A stretch of DNA of 64,000 bases from Deltaproteobacteria bacterium. GTDB lineage: Bacteria; Myxococcota_A; Polyangia; Polyangiales; Ga0077539. Positions 17,166 through 25,455 of the stretch are shown piece after piece. A program made the translations under genes and the position numbers. The notes under the pieces were generated by a model that saw only the letters and a program-made list of their open reading frames with translations, searched no databases and was not told where the DNA came from. Every line of letters starts with the position of its first letter. The stretch's first letter is position 1. The stretch lies in assembly GCA_947477565.1 (NCBI GenBank), contig CANJUR010000011.1:1-64000 (forward strand), given 5' to 3'.

Positions 17166-19301
17166 TCAGCCTGGAGGTCGCAGGCAGACGTTGGCCGCGC
17201 AACTCAATCCGTCGCAGCAGTCCGCGTTGGCTCCGCAGCGCTCACCTTCCCGGCGGCACGCCGCCTCCGGGGGAGGGGGATTGCAGACGAGGGTTCCTCT
17301 CGGGTCTGGCCCGCAGGTGCCCGCGCAGCACTCGCTCGAGACCGTGCAACCCACGCCTCGCGGGCGGCACGGCTGCGGCGCCCAGAACCCGCTCAGATTG
17401 TCGCTGCCGACGTCCTGTCCCGGCAGCCAGTAGGAGACCCCAGACGGATCGGTGCCCGGCACGACGCTCGTGCTGATCGCGGTGACCCAGAGTTGCCGCC
17501 GTCCAGACCCGCGGGTACCCGCCTGAGCGTTGCCGTAGTCGCGGCGGGAGAAATACACGAGCCAGTAATACCCGCCCTGCACGAAGGGCGAGAAGTTCGG
17601 GAAGTACGCGTCGTCCTCGCGCTCGTCGGCGGAGGCGTTGGTGAGCCGGGTCGGCGTGCCGCCGGTTGGTGCCACGATGTAGAGCGCGGCAGGAAACCGA
17701 GTCCGCGTTGCTCCCGTGGCTCCGGCGCGATCGCTCTCGCTGTAAGGGCCGTGCTGAAATACGAGCCATCGTGAGTCTGGCGTCCAGGTTGGGTACGCGA
17801 GCGCGCGGCCGCCCTCGCGCTGGGCCATGAGCGCGTTGCCCTGCACCCGCTGGGCGACCGCGCCGAAGCTGTCCGGGGCGGTGACCGGCAGCGTGGATAG
17901 GTTGCTCGCGGCGAAGGCCGTCGGTCCGTCGCCGATCGCCTCGGAGATGTACGCGATGGTGTTGCCGTCGGGCGACCATGCGGGTTGAACGCTGTTTCCT
18001 TGCGGAAGCGTTCCCGCCGCGGGTGGCACCGTCCGGCCGGTCGCGGGGTCAACGAGGAAAAGCCCGCCGAGCCGATTGGCGATGAGCCGCGTCGCGTTGG
18101 CGCTAAACGACGCATACACCCACGACGGCGCTGCGGCCGAGTTGACCACCGGGAAGCGCGTGGGCGCGGGGTCGCGCGTCAGGTCGGTGCCGAGGTCGAA
18201 GACCGCTGATGGGCCCTGTCCTTCCCAGAGCTCCGCTGCCATCTGAAGTCCATCGCGGGAGACCGTGTGGCATGCGACGCAGCGGCTGCGGTCGCCCGTC
18301 GGGCGTGCGGGTGGACGGGGTAGAAAGTCCTCGCGCACGGGCCCTGACGGCTCCTCGCGGATGCGCAGGATCCTGCCCGCGCGGAGGTCCCAGTAATAGA
18401 CGGCACCGGCGAGGGAGCCCTGCGCGACGCGCATCGTGCGGGCGGTGCCCTCGATCGCCGCACCGACCGTGGCGCGATCGACTCTCAGGGTGATCGGGTC
18501 GTCAAGATCGGACTCAACCAGCGCGCGCCAGCCGGCCGGGTCCACGGTCCAGTTGAAGCGAAAGGCTGCGCCGCTGTGGGTGATGTATCCGGTCACTGCG
18601 ACGTGCGGCTTGCTGAGGCGCACGCGGTAGACATCCCCTACGGTGCCTTGCTCCCACTGCACATCGGGGGGTGCGACGTTCTGCGGGACCACGGCGTTGG
18701 CGAGGGGGTAGCGCACCGCGACTTCGCGCGTCGCTTCCGTGGTGACGGTCACGAAGCGTGCTTGATCGGCTTCGGTACTGGGCGCCGTGTAGAAGTCCCG
18801 CTCGAAGCGCACGGTGAGCACGGTCGTCGCGCGCAGGGAGTCCGCGCCCGGGCGCGGCAGTTCGAAGTGCACCTCGGTGACGTCGCCGACCTGGCCCGTG
18901 GCGGTGAAGCGCCCGGTGGCCGCATCGATCGAGCCTGCCCGTGCGCGGGTGAGTGTCCAGGTGCCGAGTGAGAGGGGCCGCTGCGTGCCATCGGAGTACA
19001 ACCCGCTGGCCGTGAAGGGCTGGGATGCGGTGGCGCCACGCACGACGAGCGTGGGGTTCGCCGGGGAGATGCTGACCGAGACCAGCCCGGTGTAGAGGTC
19101 GGTGACATCGATGGGGCGGACGTCGCCCCGGCGCGGAACGTCGATGGGCACGTTCGCGTCCAACGGCCCGTCGCAGTAGGCGAGCCTGGGGTTGCAGTCG
19201 CGGGTCGAGGGCCCGGCGTCGCAGCCAGCGAGGGCGAACACCAGCACTGCGGCCGAGGTCGGGAGCAGCGAGGCGCGAGAACATCGGGATCGCATGGGCA
19301 C
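17166..19301 (-). CDS. Lipoprotein with CXXCH motif, TolB-like propeller and C-terminal Cys knots
   Basis: The 711-residue protein has a lipobox LAGC (Cys27) and a predicted outer-membrane fate. Residues about 70-165 look like a bacterial Ig-like domain (VSISPANPTLVV, ATGRFTATG). Near residue 345 is RCVACHTVSRDG, a classic CXXCH site that could attach haem c. After it come TolB/WD40-like blades (SVQPAWSPDGNTIAYIS, YPTWTPDSRWLVF, YFPNFSPF). The C-terminus has two knottin-like repeats (CTVSSECCAGTC and CGANADCCDGLSC). This architecture recurs in myxobacterial secretomes without a defined role; a single haem would suggest electron transfer or sensing, but that is inference. It is the first gene of the three-gene lipoprotein run and lies 115 bp from the next. 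Confidence 0.8.
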   Translation of the reverse strand: MPMRSRCSRASLLPTSAAVLVFALAGCDAGPSTRDCNPRLAYCDGPLDANVPIDVPRRGDVRPIDVTDLYTGLVSVSISPANPTLVVRGATASQPFTASGLYSDGTQRPLSLGTWTLTRARAGSIDAATGRFTATGQVGDVTEVHFELPRPGADSLRATTVLTVRFERDFYTAPSTEADQARFVTVTTEATREVAVRYPLANAVVPQNVAPPDVQWEQGTVGDVYRVRLSKPHVAVTGYITHSGAAFRFNWTVDPAGWRALVESDLDDPITLRVDRATVGAAIEGTARTMRVAQGSLAGAVYYWDLRAGRILRIREEPSGPVREDFLPRPPARPTGDRSRCVACHTVSRDGLQMAAELWEGQGPSAVFDLGTDLTRDPAPTRFPVVNSAAAPSWVYASFSANATRLIANRLGGLFLVDPATGRTVPPAAGTLPQGNSVQPAWSPDGNTIAYISEAIGDGPTAFAASNLSTLPVTAPDSFGAVAQRVQGNALMAQREGGRALAYPTWTPDSRWLVFQHGPYSESDRAGATGATRTRFPAALYIVAPTGGTPTRLTNASADEREDDAYFPNFSPFVQGGYYWLVYFSRRDYGNAQAGTRGSGRRQLWVTAISTSVVPGTDPSGVSYWLPGQDVGSDNLSGFWAPQPCRPRGVGCTVSSECCAGTCGPDPRGTLVCNPPPPEAACRREGERCGANADCCDGLSCAANVCLRPPG

Positions 19302-19368
19302 CTGCGAGGGCCTAGCACGATGGAGCGCACTGCTAGAAGTCTCCGTGGCTTAGGCGGTTCGGGCTGGA

Positions 19369-19384
19369 TGGAAGGGCGGTTGCC
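19369..19384 (+). promoter_or_regulatory. Candidate sigma-54 promoter for the prepilin gene
   Basis: The sequence TGGAAG, 5 bases, TTGCC has the invariant GG and GC of sigma-54 promoters separated by 10 bases. It lies 70 bases upstream of the prepilin ATG in a divergent gap. pilA genes of Myxococcus and Pseudomonas are known to use sigma-54. The match is partial (the CAC of TGGCAC is not kept). Confidence 0.35.
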
Positions 19385-19453
19385 GCGGGAAGGGGCGAGC
19401 GCGTACTCTTAAGCGATCGCGTGGCTCTCTTTCGCTACGCAGACAGGGACCGG

Positions 19454-20047
19454 ATGACCGCACGAAGAGAGACGCGCTCGAGAGGCTTTACGCTGGTGGA
19501 GCTGATGGTCGTGGTGGTGATCATCGGGATCCTCTCGGCCATCGCGATGCCGCTCTACTCGCGAAGCCGTTACCGCTCGTTTGCGCTCGAGGCCTCCGAG
19601 GTGCTCGGGCGCATCATGTCCGCGCAAGAGAGCTACCGTGCGACGTTCAATACGTACGCGGATACCTCCAGCGATCACGCCCTTGCGGGCACCTCCAACG
19701 GGGCCTCCGGGGCGCTCGGCAGCAACTGGTGGCCTGCCCTGGCAACCCGTGACGCTGATGGTCAGGTGGACTTCTACGCGAGCCTCCCTGGGTCCTGGGA
19801 TCAGCTGGGCGTTCGCCCCCGGCGGCGGGTGCGGTACTCGTACCAGACCATCGCCGGTCGCCCCGGGGTGACTCCGTCCGTCGGCGGGGCAGTCCCCACT
19901 CTCGGATACGCCGCGCTTCCGGCCGTTCAGCAGGGGTTCTGGTACTACGCGGTGGCTCAGGGCGACCTCGATCGGGACAACCTCTACTCCCGCTTTGAGG
20001 TGTCCAACCTCACGACAGGTATTCGAATCACCGACGAGGTCGAGTAG
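19454..20047 (+). CDS. Type IV-like prepilin (pilin/pseudopilin)
   Basis: The protein is 197 residues from the ATG at 19454, giving a short basic leader MTARRETRSRG followed by the prepilin peptidase site G/FTLVELM and a 20-residue hydrophobic helix. A GTG 33 bases upstream would give a less typical leader. Glu5 of the mature protein, needed for N-methylation and assembly, is present. The globular part (about 160 residues) is Trp/Tyr-rich with no Cys pair at the C-terminus, so it lacks the usual pilin D-loop disulfide. It could be a major pilin, a minor pilin or a type II secretion pseudopilin. No assembly ATPase or platform gene is adjacent. It diverges from the lipoprotein gene at 19301. 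Confidence 0.85.
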   Translation: MTARRETRSRGFTLVELMVVVVIIGILSAIAMPLYSRSRYRSFALEASEVLGRIMSAQESYRATFNTYADTSSDHALAGTSNGASGALGSNWWPALATRDADGQVDFYASLPGSWDQLGVRPRRRVRYSYQTIAGRPGVTPSVGGAVPTLGYAALPAVQQGFWYYAVAQGDLDRDNLYSRFEVSNLTTGIRITDEVE

Positions 20048-20110
20048 GGGCCTCTCGGGCTCGCGGGAGATTGGTTCCATCCCAGCGGTGTTTCGGTACA
20101 ATGCCGCGCC

Positions 20111-23100
20111 ATGCCGACGAAGACGCATTTGATCATCGGGGCAGCGCCCGGATGTGACCTCCTGGTGCAGGGCCCCGGAGTCGCACCACGCCATGCACAA
20201 CTCATGTGGCGCGACGGCCTCTGGCTGCAAGACCTCGCGCAGGGGCGAACCGAGGTTGATGGTCGCCAGTTAGCTCCCAACGAGTCCGTACAACTGGCTG
20301 GTTTTCACGCGCGGGTGATGCTCGGGGGGGCGAAGGTTCCGCTTGAGTCCCCGGAAGTTTCAAAGCTGTTTCTCGATCGCTCGGCGCTGCCTTTCGAACG
20401 GCCGGGCGTAGTGACCGTCGGGCGTGATCCGGGGCGCGCGCAGGTGGTCGTGTCGCATACGACGGTGAGCGGCACCCACCTTCGCGTTGACCTCACCGCC
20501 CGCACCGTCGCCGATCTGGGCAGCCGCAGCGGGACCTTCGATCGCAACTCGCAGCGCTTGCCTCCCAACCAGCCGATTCCGATCGACGCCGCGGGCGGTT
20601 ACTCGCTCGGCGCTGTATGGATTCCGAGCGCGGTCCTGATGGAACTCGCGGGCGCGGCGGCTGGACAGATGATGGGCGGTGGACACCTTCCGCCGACGGC
20701 GCAGGGCGGCATGGGACACGCCAATCCGATGCCACCGTCGATCCAGGGGGCGTCTTTGCAGGGGCAGAACCCGATGCAATCGCTCCAGGGCGTGCCGATG
20801 CCGACGTCGGGTCCGCAGAACCAGGCGCAGGCCGGTGCTCACAAGACGATGTTCGGGTCCTTCGACCTGAGCGGCGCCGGCAAGGCCATCGCGATTGTCG
20901 GGCGTCTACCAACCTGCGACATCGTGTTGCCGTATCCGCAGGTCTCCAGCCGCCACACGTCGGTGATGCGAGCGCCGGACGGCACGCTCATCGTGGGCGA
21001 TCTCGGCAGCACCAACGGCACTTATGTCAACGGGCAGCGCCTCGTCCCCGGGCAGACCGTGGCGGTCGCGCCGAAGACCAAGATCTTCATCGGTCCATAC
21101 CCGGTTGTGGTCGATCTCCAGGGTAACGCCATCGCGGCTTACATCGAGCAGGAGAGCCAATTCGAGAGTGCCAACCTCGTGGAGATCGAGGCGCTCGACC
21201 TCTTCCTCAAGGTCCCCGATCGCGACAAGCCGGGCACGGACAAGATCCTTCTGCACAAGGTCACCTTCAAGGCCTTACCCGGTGACTTGATCGCGTTGAT
21301 GGGCCCATCCGGGGCTGGCAAGACGACGCTCCTCACGGTTCTCAACGGGTACCTCCGGCCGACTTCTGGCGAGGTGCGGGTCAACGGCGAGAGCCTCTAC
21401 GCGATCTACGACGCGCTCCGCGGGAGCATCGGCTACGTGCCGCAGGACGACCTGCTGCACCCCGAACTCACGGTGAAGGAGGCCATCGGGTACAGCGCGA
21501 AATTCCGTCTGCCCTCGGACTACTCCGAGGAGGAGATCGAGCGTCGCGTCCAGCAGACGATGAAAGACCTAGGGCTCGACCATCTGGCCAACACCATCAT
21601 TGGGTCGCCGATCAAGAAGGTGCTCTCCGGTGGCCAGCGCAAGCGAGTCAACATCGCGCTTGAGCTCGTCACCGACCCGGCGTTGATGTTCCTCGACGAG
21701 CCTACGTCGGGCCTCGCGGCGGACGACACCGTTGCGCTCATCGACCTGCTCTCCAACCTCGCCAAGCGGTACGGCAAGACGATCATCGTCACGATTCACC
21801 AGCCCGCGAAGGAGGAGTTCGAGAAGTTCAACCTCGCCTTCATCATGGGTTTCGGCGGCGAGCCGGTGTACTTCGGCCCGTCCGGCAAAGACTGTTACGA
21901 CTTCTTCGCGAGCTACCGGGGGCAGCCCATCGACAACCCCCGCGACATGTTCGACCAACTCAAAAACCGCGAAGAGGACGTCGTCAAGCGGGGGCAGTTT
22001 CCCAACAAGTCCGAGGCCCGCCTCGGTGCCGCCCGCGAGTGGCGCGCGGAATTCTACCGCCCTGACAACACCGTTTTTCGCAGCATGTATTCGGCCAAGC
22101 GTGAGCCCGGTAAACCCGGCCAGTCCAGGCCGCCGACACGCTCCGCGGTGCCGCTCATCCGCCAGTTCGCGCTGCTGCTCGCGCGCTACTCCAAGATCAA
22201 ATCCCGCGATGTCTCCGGGCTGATGATCATGCTGCTTCAGGCACCGATCATCGGTGGCCTGCTGGCGGCCGTCTTCTACGACTCGCCGAAGGTCCCAAAC
22301 CTCTGGTGCCAGAACCAGGTGCTCGGGATGGAGAACGCCGTCACTGCGACGACGCAGCAGGTGTGCGCTCTCCTGCCGAGTCGTTTCGTGGAGGTCGACG
22401 ACTTCCGTGGAGCAATCTTTTTCCTCACCGTGGGATCGCTCTGGTTTGGTGTGAGCAACGCGGCCCGCGAGGTCGTTTCGGAGATCGCCATCTACCGCCG
22501 CGAGCGGATGGTGAACCTCTCCATTTTCAACTACATGATGTCGAAGTTCGTGCTGCTTTCGCTGCTTTGCGTACTGCAGTGCACGGTGCTTCTGACCATC
22601 GTCTACTTCTCGCTGAAGCTCGGCAACGGCACCATGAGCGCCTTCGCTCCGATGCTCGGCTCGATGATTCTCACGTCGATGTCCGGCGTAGCGCTTGGGC
22701 TGGTGATCTCCACGGCGGTGAGCTCCTCCGAGGCCGCGATGGCGCTTACCCCCATTGCGCTTATCCCGCAGGTTGTTCTGGGCGGCCTGCTTGTCCCGAT
22801 GACCAACAAGAGTTGGCTCTCCGTGCTGATGGCGGCGATGCCGGCGCGCTGGTCGTTTGAGGGTGTGATGTCCGCCGAGCGCGACACCCTCGAGGTGCCG
22901 TGGCGTATCCAGACCTGCGCGCCGCCGGGAAGCAACGGGGTCAGCCTCCACAATGGCGCCAATATGTTCAACTGCGCCGTCGAGGAGATCTCACGCACGA
23001 CCGTGCGCTCCGGCGGATGGGGCTTCGCTACATGGGATCAGCCGGCCATCCATAACGGCGTCCTTGCGGGGATGCTGCTGCTCTTCCTTGGGCTGATGGG

Positions 23101-23131
23101 CATTCTGCTGCGTCGCCGCGATTCCGTCTGA
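20111..23131 (+). CDS. FHA-ABC ATPase-permease fusion (ABCG-like transporter)
   Basis: The 1006-residue protein begins with a degenerate FHA-like region (1-75), a second FHA domain at about 100-165 (VGRDPGRAQVVVSHTTVSGTH, DLGSRSG) and a canonical third at about 260-335 (VGRLPTCDIVLP, SSRHTSV, DLGSTNGTYVNG). FHA domains bind phosphothreonine. The ATPase spans about 357-590 with Walker A GPSGAGKTT (398-406), signature LSGGQ (505-509) and Walker B LMFLDEP near 525. From about 690 an ABC-2-type membrane domain with around six helices ends the chain. ABCG-like order (ATPase before permease) implies a dimeric exporter of lipids or other hydrophobic substrates. The FHA part suggests control by Ser/Thr kinases, which are plentiful in myxobacteria. 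Met/Gln/Pro-rich residues 185-245 form a linker. The gene appears monocistronic. Confidence 0.9.
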   Translation: MPTKTHLIIGAAPGCDLLVQGPGVAPRHAQLMWRDGLWLQDLAQGRTEVDGRQLAPNESVQLAGFHARVMLGGAKVPLESPEVSKLFLDRSALPFERPGVVTVGRDPGRAQVVVSHTTVSGTHLRVDLTARTVADLGSRSGTFDRNSQRLPPNQPIPIDAAGGYSLGAVWIPSAVLMELAGAAAGQMMGGGHLPPTAQGGMGHANPMPPSIQGASLQGQNPMQSLQGVPMPTSGPQNQAQAGAHKTMFGSFDLSGAGKAIAIVGRLPTCDIVLPYPQVSSRHTSVMRAPDGTLIVGDLGSTNGTYVNGQRLVPGQTVAVAPKTKIFIGPYPVVVDLQGNAIAAYIEQESQFESANLVEIEALDLFLKVPDRDKPGTDKILLHKVTFKALPGDLIALMGPSGAGKTTLLTVLNGYLRPTSGEVRVNGESLYAIYDALRGSIGYVPQDDLLHPELTVKEAIGYSAKFRLPSDYSEEEIERRVQQTMKDLGLDHLANTIIGSPIKKVLSGGQRKRVNIALELVTDPALMFLDEPTSGLAADDTVALIDLLSNLAKRYGKTIIVTIHQPAKEEFEKFNLAFIMGFGGEPVYFGPSGKDCYDFFASYRGQPIDNPRDMFDQLKNREEDVVKRGQFPNKSEARLGAAREWRAEFYRPDNTVFRSMYSAKREPGKPGQSRPPTRSAVPLIRQFALLLARYSKIKSRDVSGLMIMLLQAPIIGGLLAAVFYDSPKVPNLWCQNQVLGMENAVTATTQQVCALLPSRFVEVDDFRGAIFFLTVGSLWFGVSNAAREVVSEIAIYRRERMVNLSIFNYMMSKFVLLSLLCVLQCTVLLTIVYFSLKLGNGTMSAFAPMLGSMILTSMSGVALGLVISTAVSSSEAAMALTPIALIPQVVLGGLLVPMTNKSWLSVLMAAMPARWSFEGVMSAERDTLEVPWRIQTCAPPGSNGVSLHNGANMFNCAVEEISRTTVRSGGWGFATWDQPAIHNGVLAGMLLLFLGLMGILLRRRDSV

Positions 23132-23133
23132 AG

Positions 23134-23150
23134 GCCCCAGAAGCCGGGGC
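23134..23150. terminator. GC-rich hairpin in convergent gap, possible terminator
   Basis: Arms GCCCC (23134-23138) and GGGGC (23146-23150) with a 7-base loop lie 2 bases after the transporter stop, in the 69-bp gap between convergent genes. A 10-bp palindrome CCCGCGCGGG follows nearby. There is no T tract, so this is a weak call. Confidence 0.3.
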
Positions 23151-23200
23151 GCCGCGGACCCCCGCGCGGGCTCCCTTCGAGGGCGATTCGCCCCCAATCT

Positions 23201-23698
23201 TCAATGCAATGGTGGCAGTCCGGGCACCACGCTGCTCGCGGCGCCGAGCAGAATCCGTCGGGGCAGGGTGCTCTCGAGGGTGAACGGTACGTCGATGTTG
23301 AGTCGCTCGCCGCCGACCCGAGCGCTGCCGTCCATTCGATACGGGATGTTCTCATTGAAGACGGAGATCGCGATGATGCCGGCGAGGTCGCCCCAGGCTG
23401 CGCGCACGTCGATATCCATTGGGACATCGGTGTTCGGTGGTAGCCGCAGGGCGCTGCGGAGTTCGGTGAGGCCGAGGTCGCGGCCTGCGAGAGTGAGACG
23501 AACGCTCACCCTTTGAATGGTGAGGCCAAAGCTATTGCCATTACGTACCAGGCAATGGACCCGCAGGCCGAGGCCTTCGGCGGTGGCGCTGGTGACATCG
23601 GCGGAGCGGGGAGTGATGCGTGGCGATTCGGGACGGCTACAGCCGAACGCGAAGAGGGCCAATATGCCGATAAGCATCAAACGAGGTTCGGTTGTCAT
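23201..23698 (-). CDS. LEA14/WHy-domain-like lipoprotein
   Basis: The 165-residue protein has a short hydrophobic leader ending FAFGC (Cys20), which fits a lipoprotein signal. The rest forms a single beta-sandwich-like domain: LRVHCLVRNGNSFGLTIQRV, a pattern typical of LEA type 2/WHy domains (N-P/G-N-x-F motif), then LRLPPNTDVPMDIDVRA and an SLEST-like C-terminal strand. Such domains occur in desiccation-related proteins and in bacterial lipoproteins of unknown role. It stands alone between a convergent transporter gene and the HU gene, 100 bp apart from the latter. Assignment rests on fold-like pattern only. Confidence 0.65.
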   Translation of the reverse strand: MTTEPRLMLIGILALFAFGCSRPESPRITPRSADVTSATAEGLGLRVHCLVRNGNSFGLTIQRVSVRLTLAGRDLGLTELRSALRLPPNTDVPMDIDVRAAWGDLAGIIAISVFNENIPYRMDGSARVGGERLNIDVPFTLESTLPRRILLGAASSVVPGLPPLH

Positions 23699-23772
23699 GG
23701 TTTGCTTCGAAGAAGCTATCAGACAACCGAAACCCGACCATGTCGATTGAAGTGTGAAGGGAAGGCGGGGGA

Positions 23773-23790
23773 TCGGTGCGAGTGCACCGA
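23773..23790 (-). terminator. Likely terminator hairpin of the HU gene
   Basis: A perfect 7-bp stem (TCGGTGC 23773-23779, GCACCGA 23784-23790) with a 4-base loop lies 9 bases beyond the HU stop codon. On the minus strand it is followed by a pyrimidine-rich stretch rather than a pure T run. Confidence 0.45.
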
Positions 23791-23798
23791 CCAGGGAA

Positions 23799-24149
23799 TC
23801 AGTTGACGGCGTCCTTGAGGGCCTTGATCGGCCGGGCGCGCACGGTCTTCGAGGCGGGCTTGGCGGCGCGCTGCTCCTCGAGCTTGGTAAACGGGTTCAT
23901 GAACTTCCCGGCCGGCCGGCCCGGCTTCTCCGCGACGACGAACTTCGCGAAGCCCGGCAGCACGAACACCTTGCTCTTCTTGAGCTCCTTCTCGCCGACG
24001 CTGGTGAGCGCCTCGAGAACCGACTTGACCTGGGCCTTGGAGACGGAGTCGCCAATCGACTCCTGAAGTGCCTGCACAAGGCCGGCCTTGGTCAACTTCT
24101 TCACTACGGTCTTACCGGCCTTCTTGGCCGGTGCTTTTGCCTTCGCCAT
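23799..24149 (-). CDS. HU-family DNA-binding protein with Lys/Ala-rich N-terminal tail
   Basis: The 116-residue nucleoid protein has an HU/IHF fold: TKAGLVQALQESIGDSVSKA (helices), VLPGFAKFVVAEKPGRPA, then the arm region with PFT and the C-terminal helix. The DNA-binding arm carries KPGRPAGKFMNPFT, close to the RNPRTGE-type tip but altered. Ahead of the HU core is a basic extension of about 18 residues (AKAKAPAKKAGKTVVKK) resembling histone-like tails. Expected role is DNA bending and compaction in the nucleoid. The ATG at 24149 follows GAGGTG by 6 bases. A palindrome lies just upstream and a hairpin just downstream, so it is probably a single-gene unit. Confidence 0.9.
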   Translation of the reverse strand: MAKAKAPAKKAGKTVVKKLTKAGLVQALQESIGDSVSKAQVKSVLEALTSVGEKELKKSKVFVLPGFAKFVVAEKPGRPAGKFMNPFTKLEEQRAAKPASKTVRARPIKALKDAVN

Positions 24150-24483
24150 CGCTCATCACCTCTGCTGTTTCGATCCCCCATCGGATCGAATGACAAAGGG
24201 AAGATACATCCTTCAATGCGCTTGGATAGGTACCAGATGCGCGAACCTGCTCATTTTCTGCGCAACCATGGAGCACATCGCACCCCCAGCGGGGATGCTT
24301 CCCACGCCTCTTCGGCCATCGCCGAAGGATCGTCTCTCGCGAAAAACACTGCATTTATAGCGGTTTTGTCGCTTATGCGAGACCGTTATGGGACCTGAGC
24401 GTTCGGGCAGAACACCAGTCCCCAGCGGTCGCGTGGATGCTCTGCAGGCCGCGCCTGCGGGCGAATTCCAGAGCTCTACGGGA
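24150..24483. other. 334-bp gap upstream of HU
   Basis: No supported gene. Besides the palindrome at 24169-24190 it holds a hairpin with 7-bp arms CTTCGGC (24310-24316) and GCCGAAG (24321-24327), loop CATC, and an AT-rich stretch at about 24341-24370 that includes TTTATA. The HU promoter probably lies here, but no convincing -35/-10 pair was found. Confidence 0.4.
24169..24190 (-). promoter_or_regulatory. Perfect inverted repeat upstream of the HU gene
   Basis: Arms TTCGATCC (24169-24176) and GGATCGAA (24183-24190) are exact reverse complements around a 6-base spacer, 20 bases upstream of the HU start codon. It could be a dimeric repressor operator or a 5' leader hairpin that affects translation. 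Confidence 0.45.
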
Positions 24484-25422
24484 TCAGCCGCGCGTCCGAT
24501 GTGCGAAGGCCGCCGCGGCTTCGCGTAACGTTACGAAGTCGTAGCCGGCATCGCGCAGGGTGCCGAGGACCGCTCGCAGGGCGGCGGCCTTGCGCGACAC
24601 CGGGACGCGCAGGTCTGGCTGGTACGGAGCAAGCGCGCGGAGACCGTCTGCGATGTCGAGAAGGTCGAGGCCGTGCAACTCCAGGTTGACCAGCGGGCGG
24701 CCCAGCATCTGGCGCGCGAGCAGCGGGGCCAGCGAAGGCCCGAGCAGCGATATCGTCGTGCCGATAAAGGGGAGGCGGGCGACACGGGTCACGCCAATCG
24801 GAAGTTCGATCATCGATGAGCCGAGCGTCGCCCGACGCCAGAACGGCCGCCCCGGGAGGTAAGGATCAGCAGGCGCAAACAGCACCGCCGGCCGGTCTAC
24901 GATGGAGCGGCTTGTTCGTCCGCGGGCAGCGATGAGACCGATCGCCGCGGTCTTTGCTCCGTAATAGGCCGGACACGGGAAGACCGAGCTGTCGTACGCG
25001 AAGCCCTCCGACGCCAGTACGTCGAAGAGCTTGTCGGTGATCGTGTAGCCGGGCGCGCGAAAACCCACCGGGCGGTACCCAAGGACGCCGGCGAGGGCGT
25101 CACTGGCCTCCCTCACCTCCGAGCGCATCGCGTCGGCGTCCAGGCGCACCAGGTCGTACCGGTGGTTTTGGCTGTGGTTGCCCAACTCGTGGCCGGCGCG
25201 GTCCAGGCCGAGCACCGCCGAGCGCGCGATGCCCGCCTGAAGGTCGCGGCCGATCACGAAGAAAGTGGCAGGAATACCGAGGCTGGTAAAGAGTTCCCCG
25301 AGCCGGGGCACCGCGCGGGTGTAGACCGCGTGCGCGCTGTCGTCGGCGGGCATCGGGAGTCCATGAATCGCGTGGTAGCAGGGGACCTCATCGAGGTCGA
25401 CGGAGACGGCGCAGAGCTTCAT
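24484..25422 (-). CDS. Polysaccharide deacetylase (NodB/CE4 family)
   Basis: The protein has 312 residues from the ATG at 25422; a GTG three codons earlier is also possible. CE4 landmarks: SVDLDE (metal/general-base Asp9 or Asp11), HELGNHSQNH (metal-binding His pair), GFRAPGYTI (the RxPG motif) and the C-terminal LELHGLDLLD histidine block. These match secreted or cytosolic deacetylases that remove N- or O-acetyl groups from sugars in exopolysaccharide pathways. No signal peptide is visible, so it probably acts in the cytoplasm on a lipid-linked sugar. The gene follows a glycosyltransferase gene by 33 bases, so it is likely co-transcribed in a surface-glycan locus. Confidence 0.85.
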   Translation of the reverse strand: MKLCAVSVDLDEVPCYHAIHGLPMPADDSAHAVYTRAVPRLGELFTSLGIPATFFVIGRDLQAGIARSAVLGLDRAGHELGNHSQNHRYDLVRLDADAMRSEVREASDALAGVLGYRPVGFRAPGYTITDKLFDVLASEGFAYDSSVFPCPAYYGAKTAAIGLIAARGRTSRSIVDRPAVLFAPADPYLPGRPFWRRATLGSSMIELPIGVTRVARLPFIGTTISLLGPSLAPLLARQMLGRPLVNLELHGLDLLDIADGLRALAPYQPDLRVPVSRKAAALRAVLGTLRDAGYDFVTLREAAAAFAHRTRG

Positions 25423-25455
25423 CGCGCGCACACTAGCAGCGCGCGGGGCGCAGAT

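Noticed and set aside
21569-22951. 460-residue open frame antisense to the ABC transporter
   Set aside because: The composition is His/Arg/Glu-biased and lacks motifs; the plus strand encodes clear Walker and permease motifs.
24300-24365. HU promoter at the TATAAA on the minus strand
   Set aside because: No acceptable -35 element lies 16-18 bases upstream, so only an AT-rich patch is reported.
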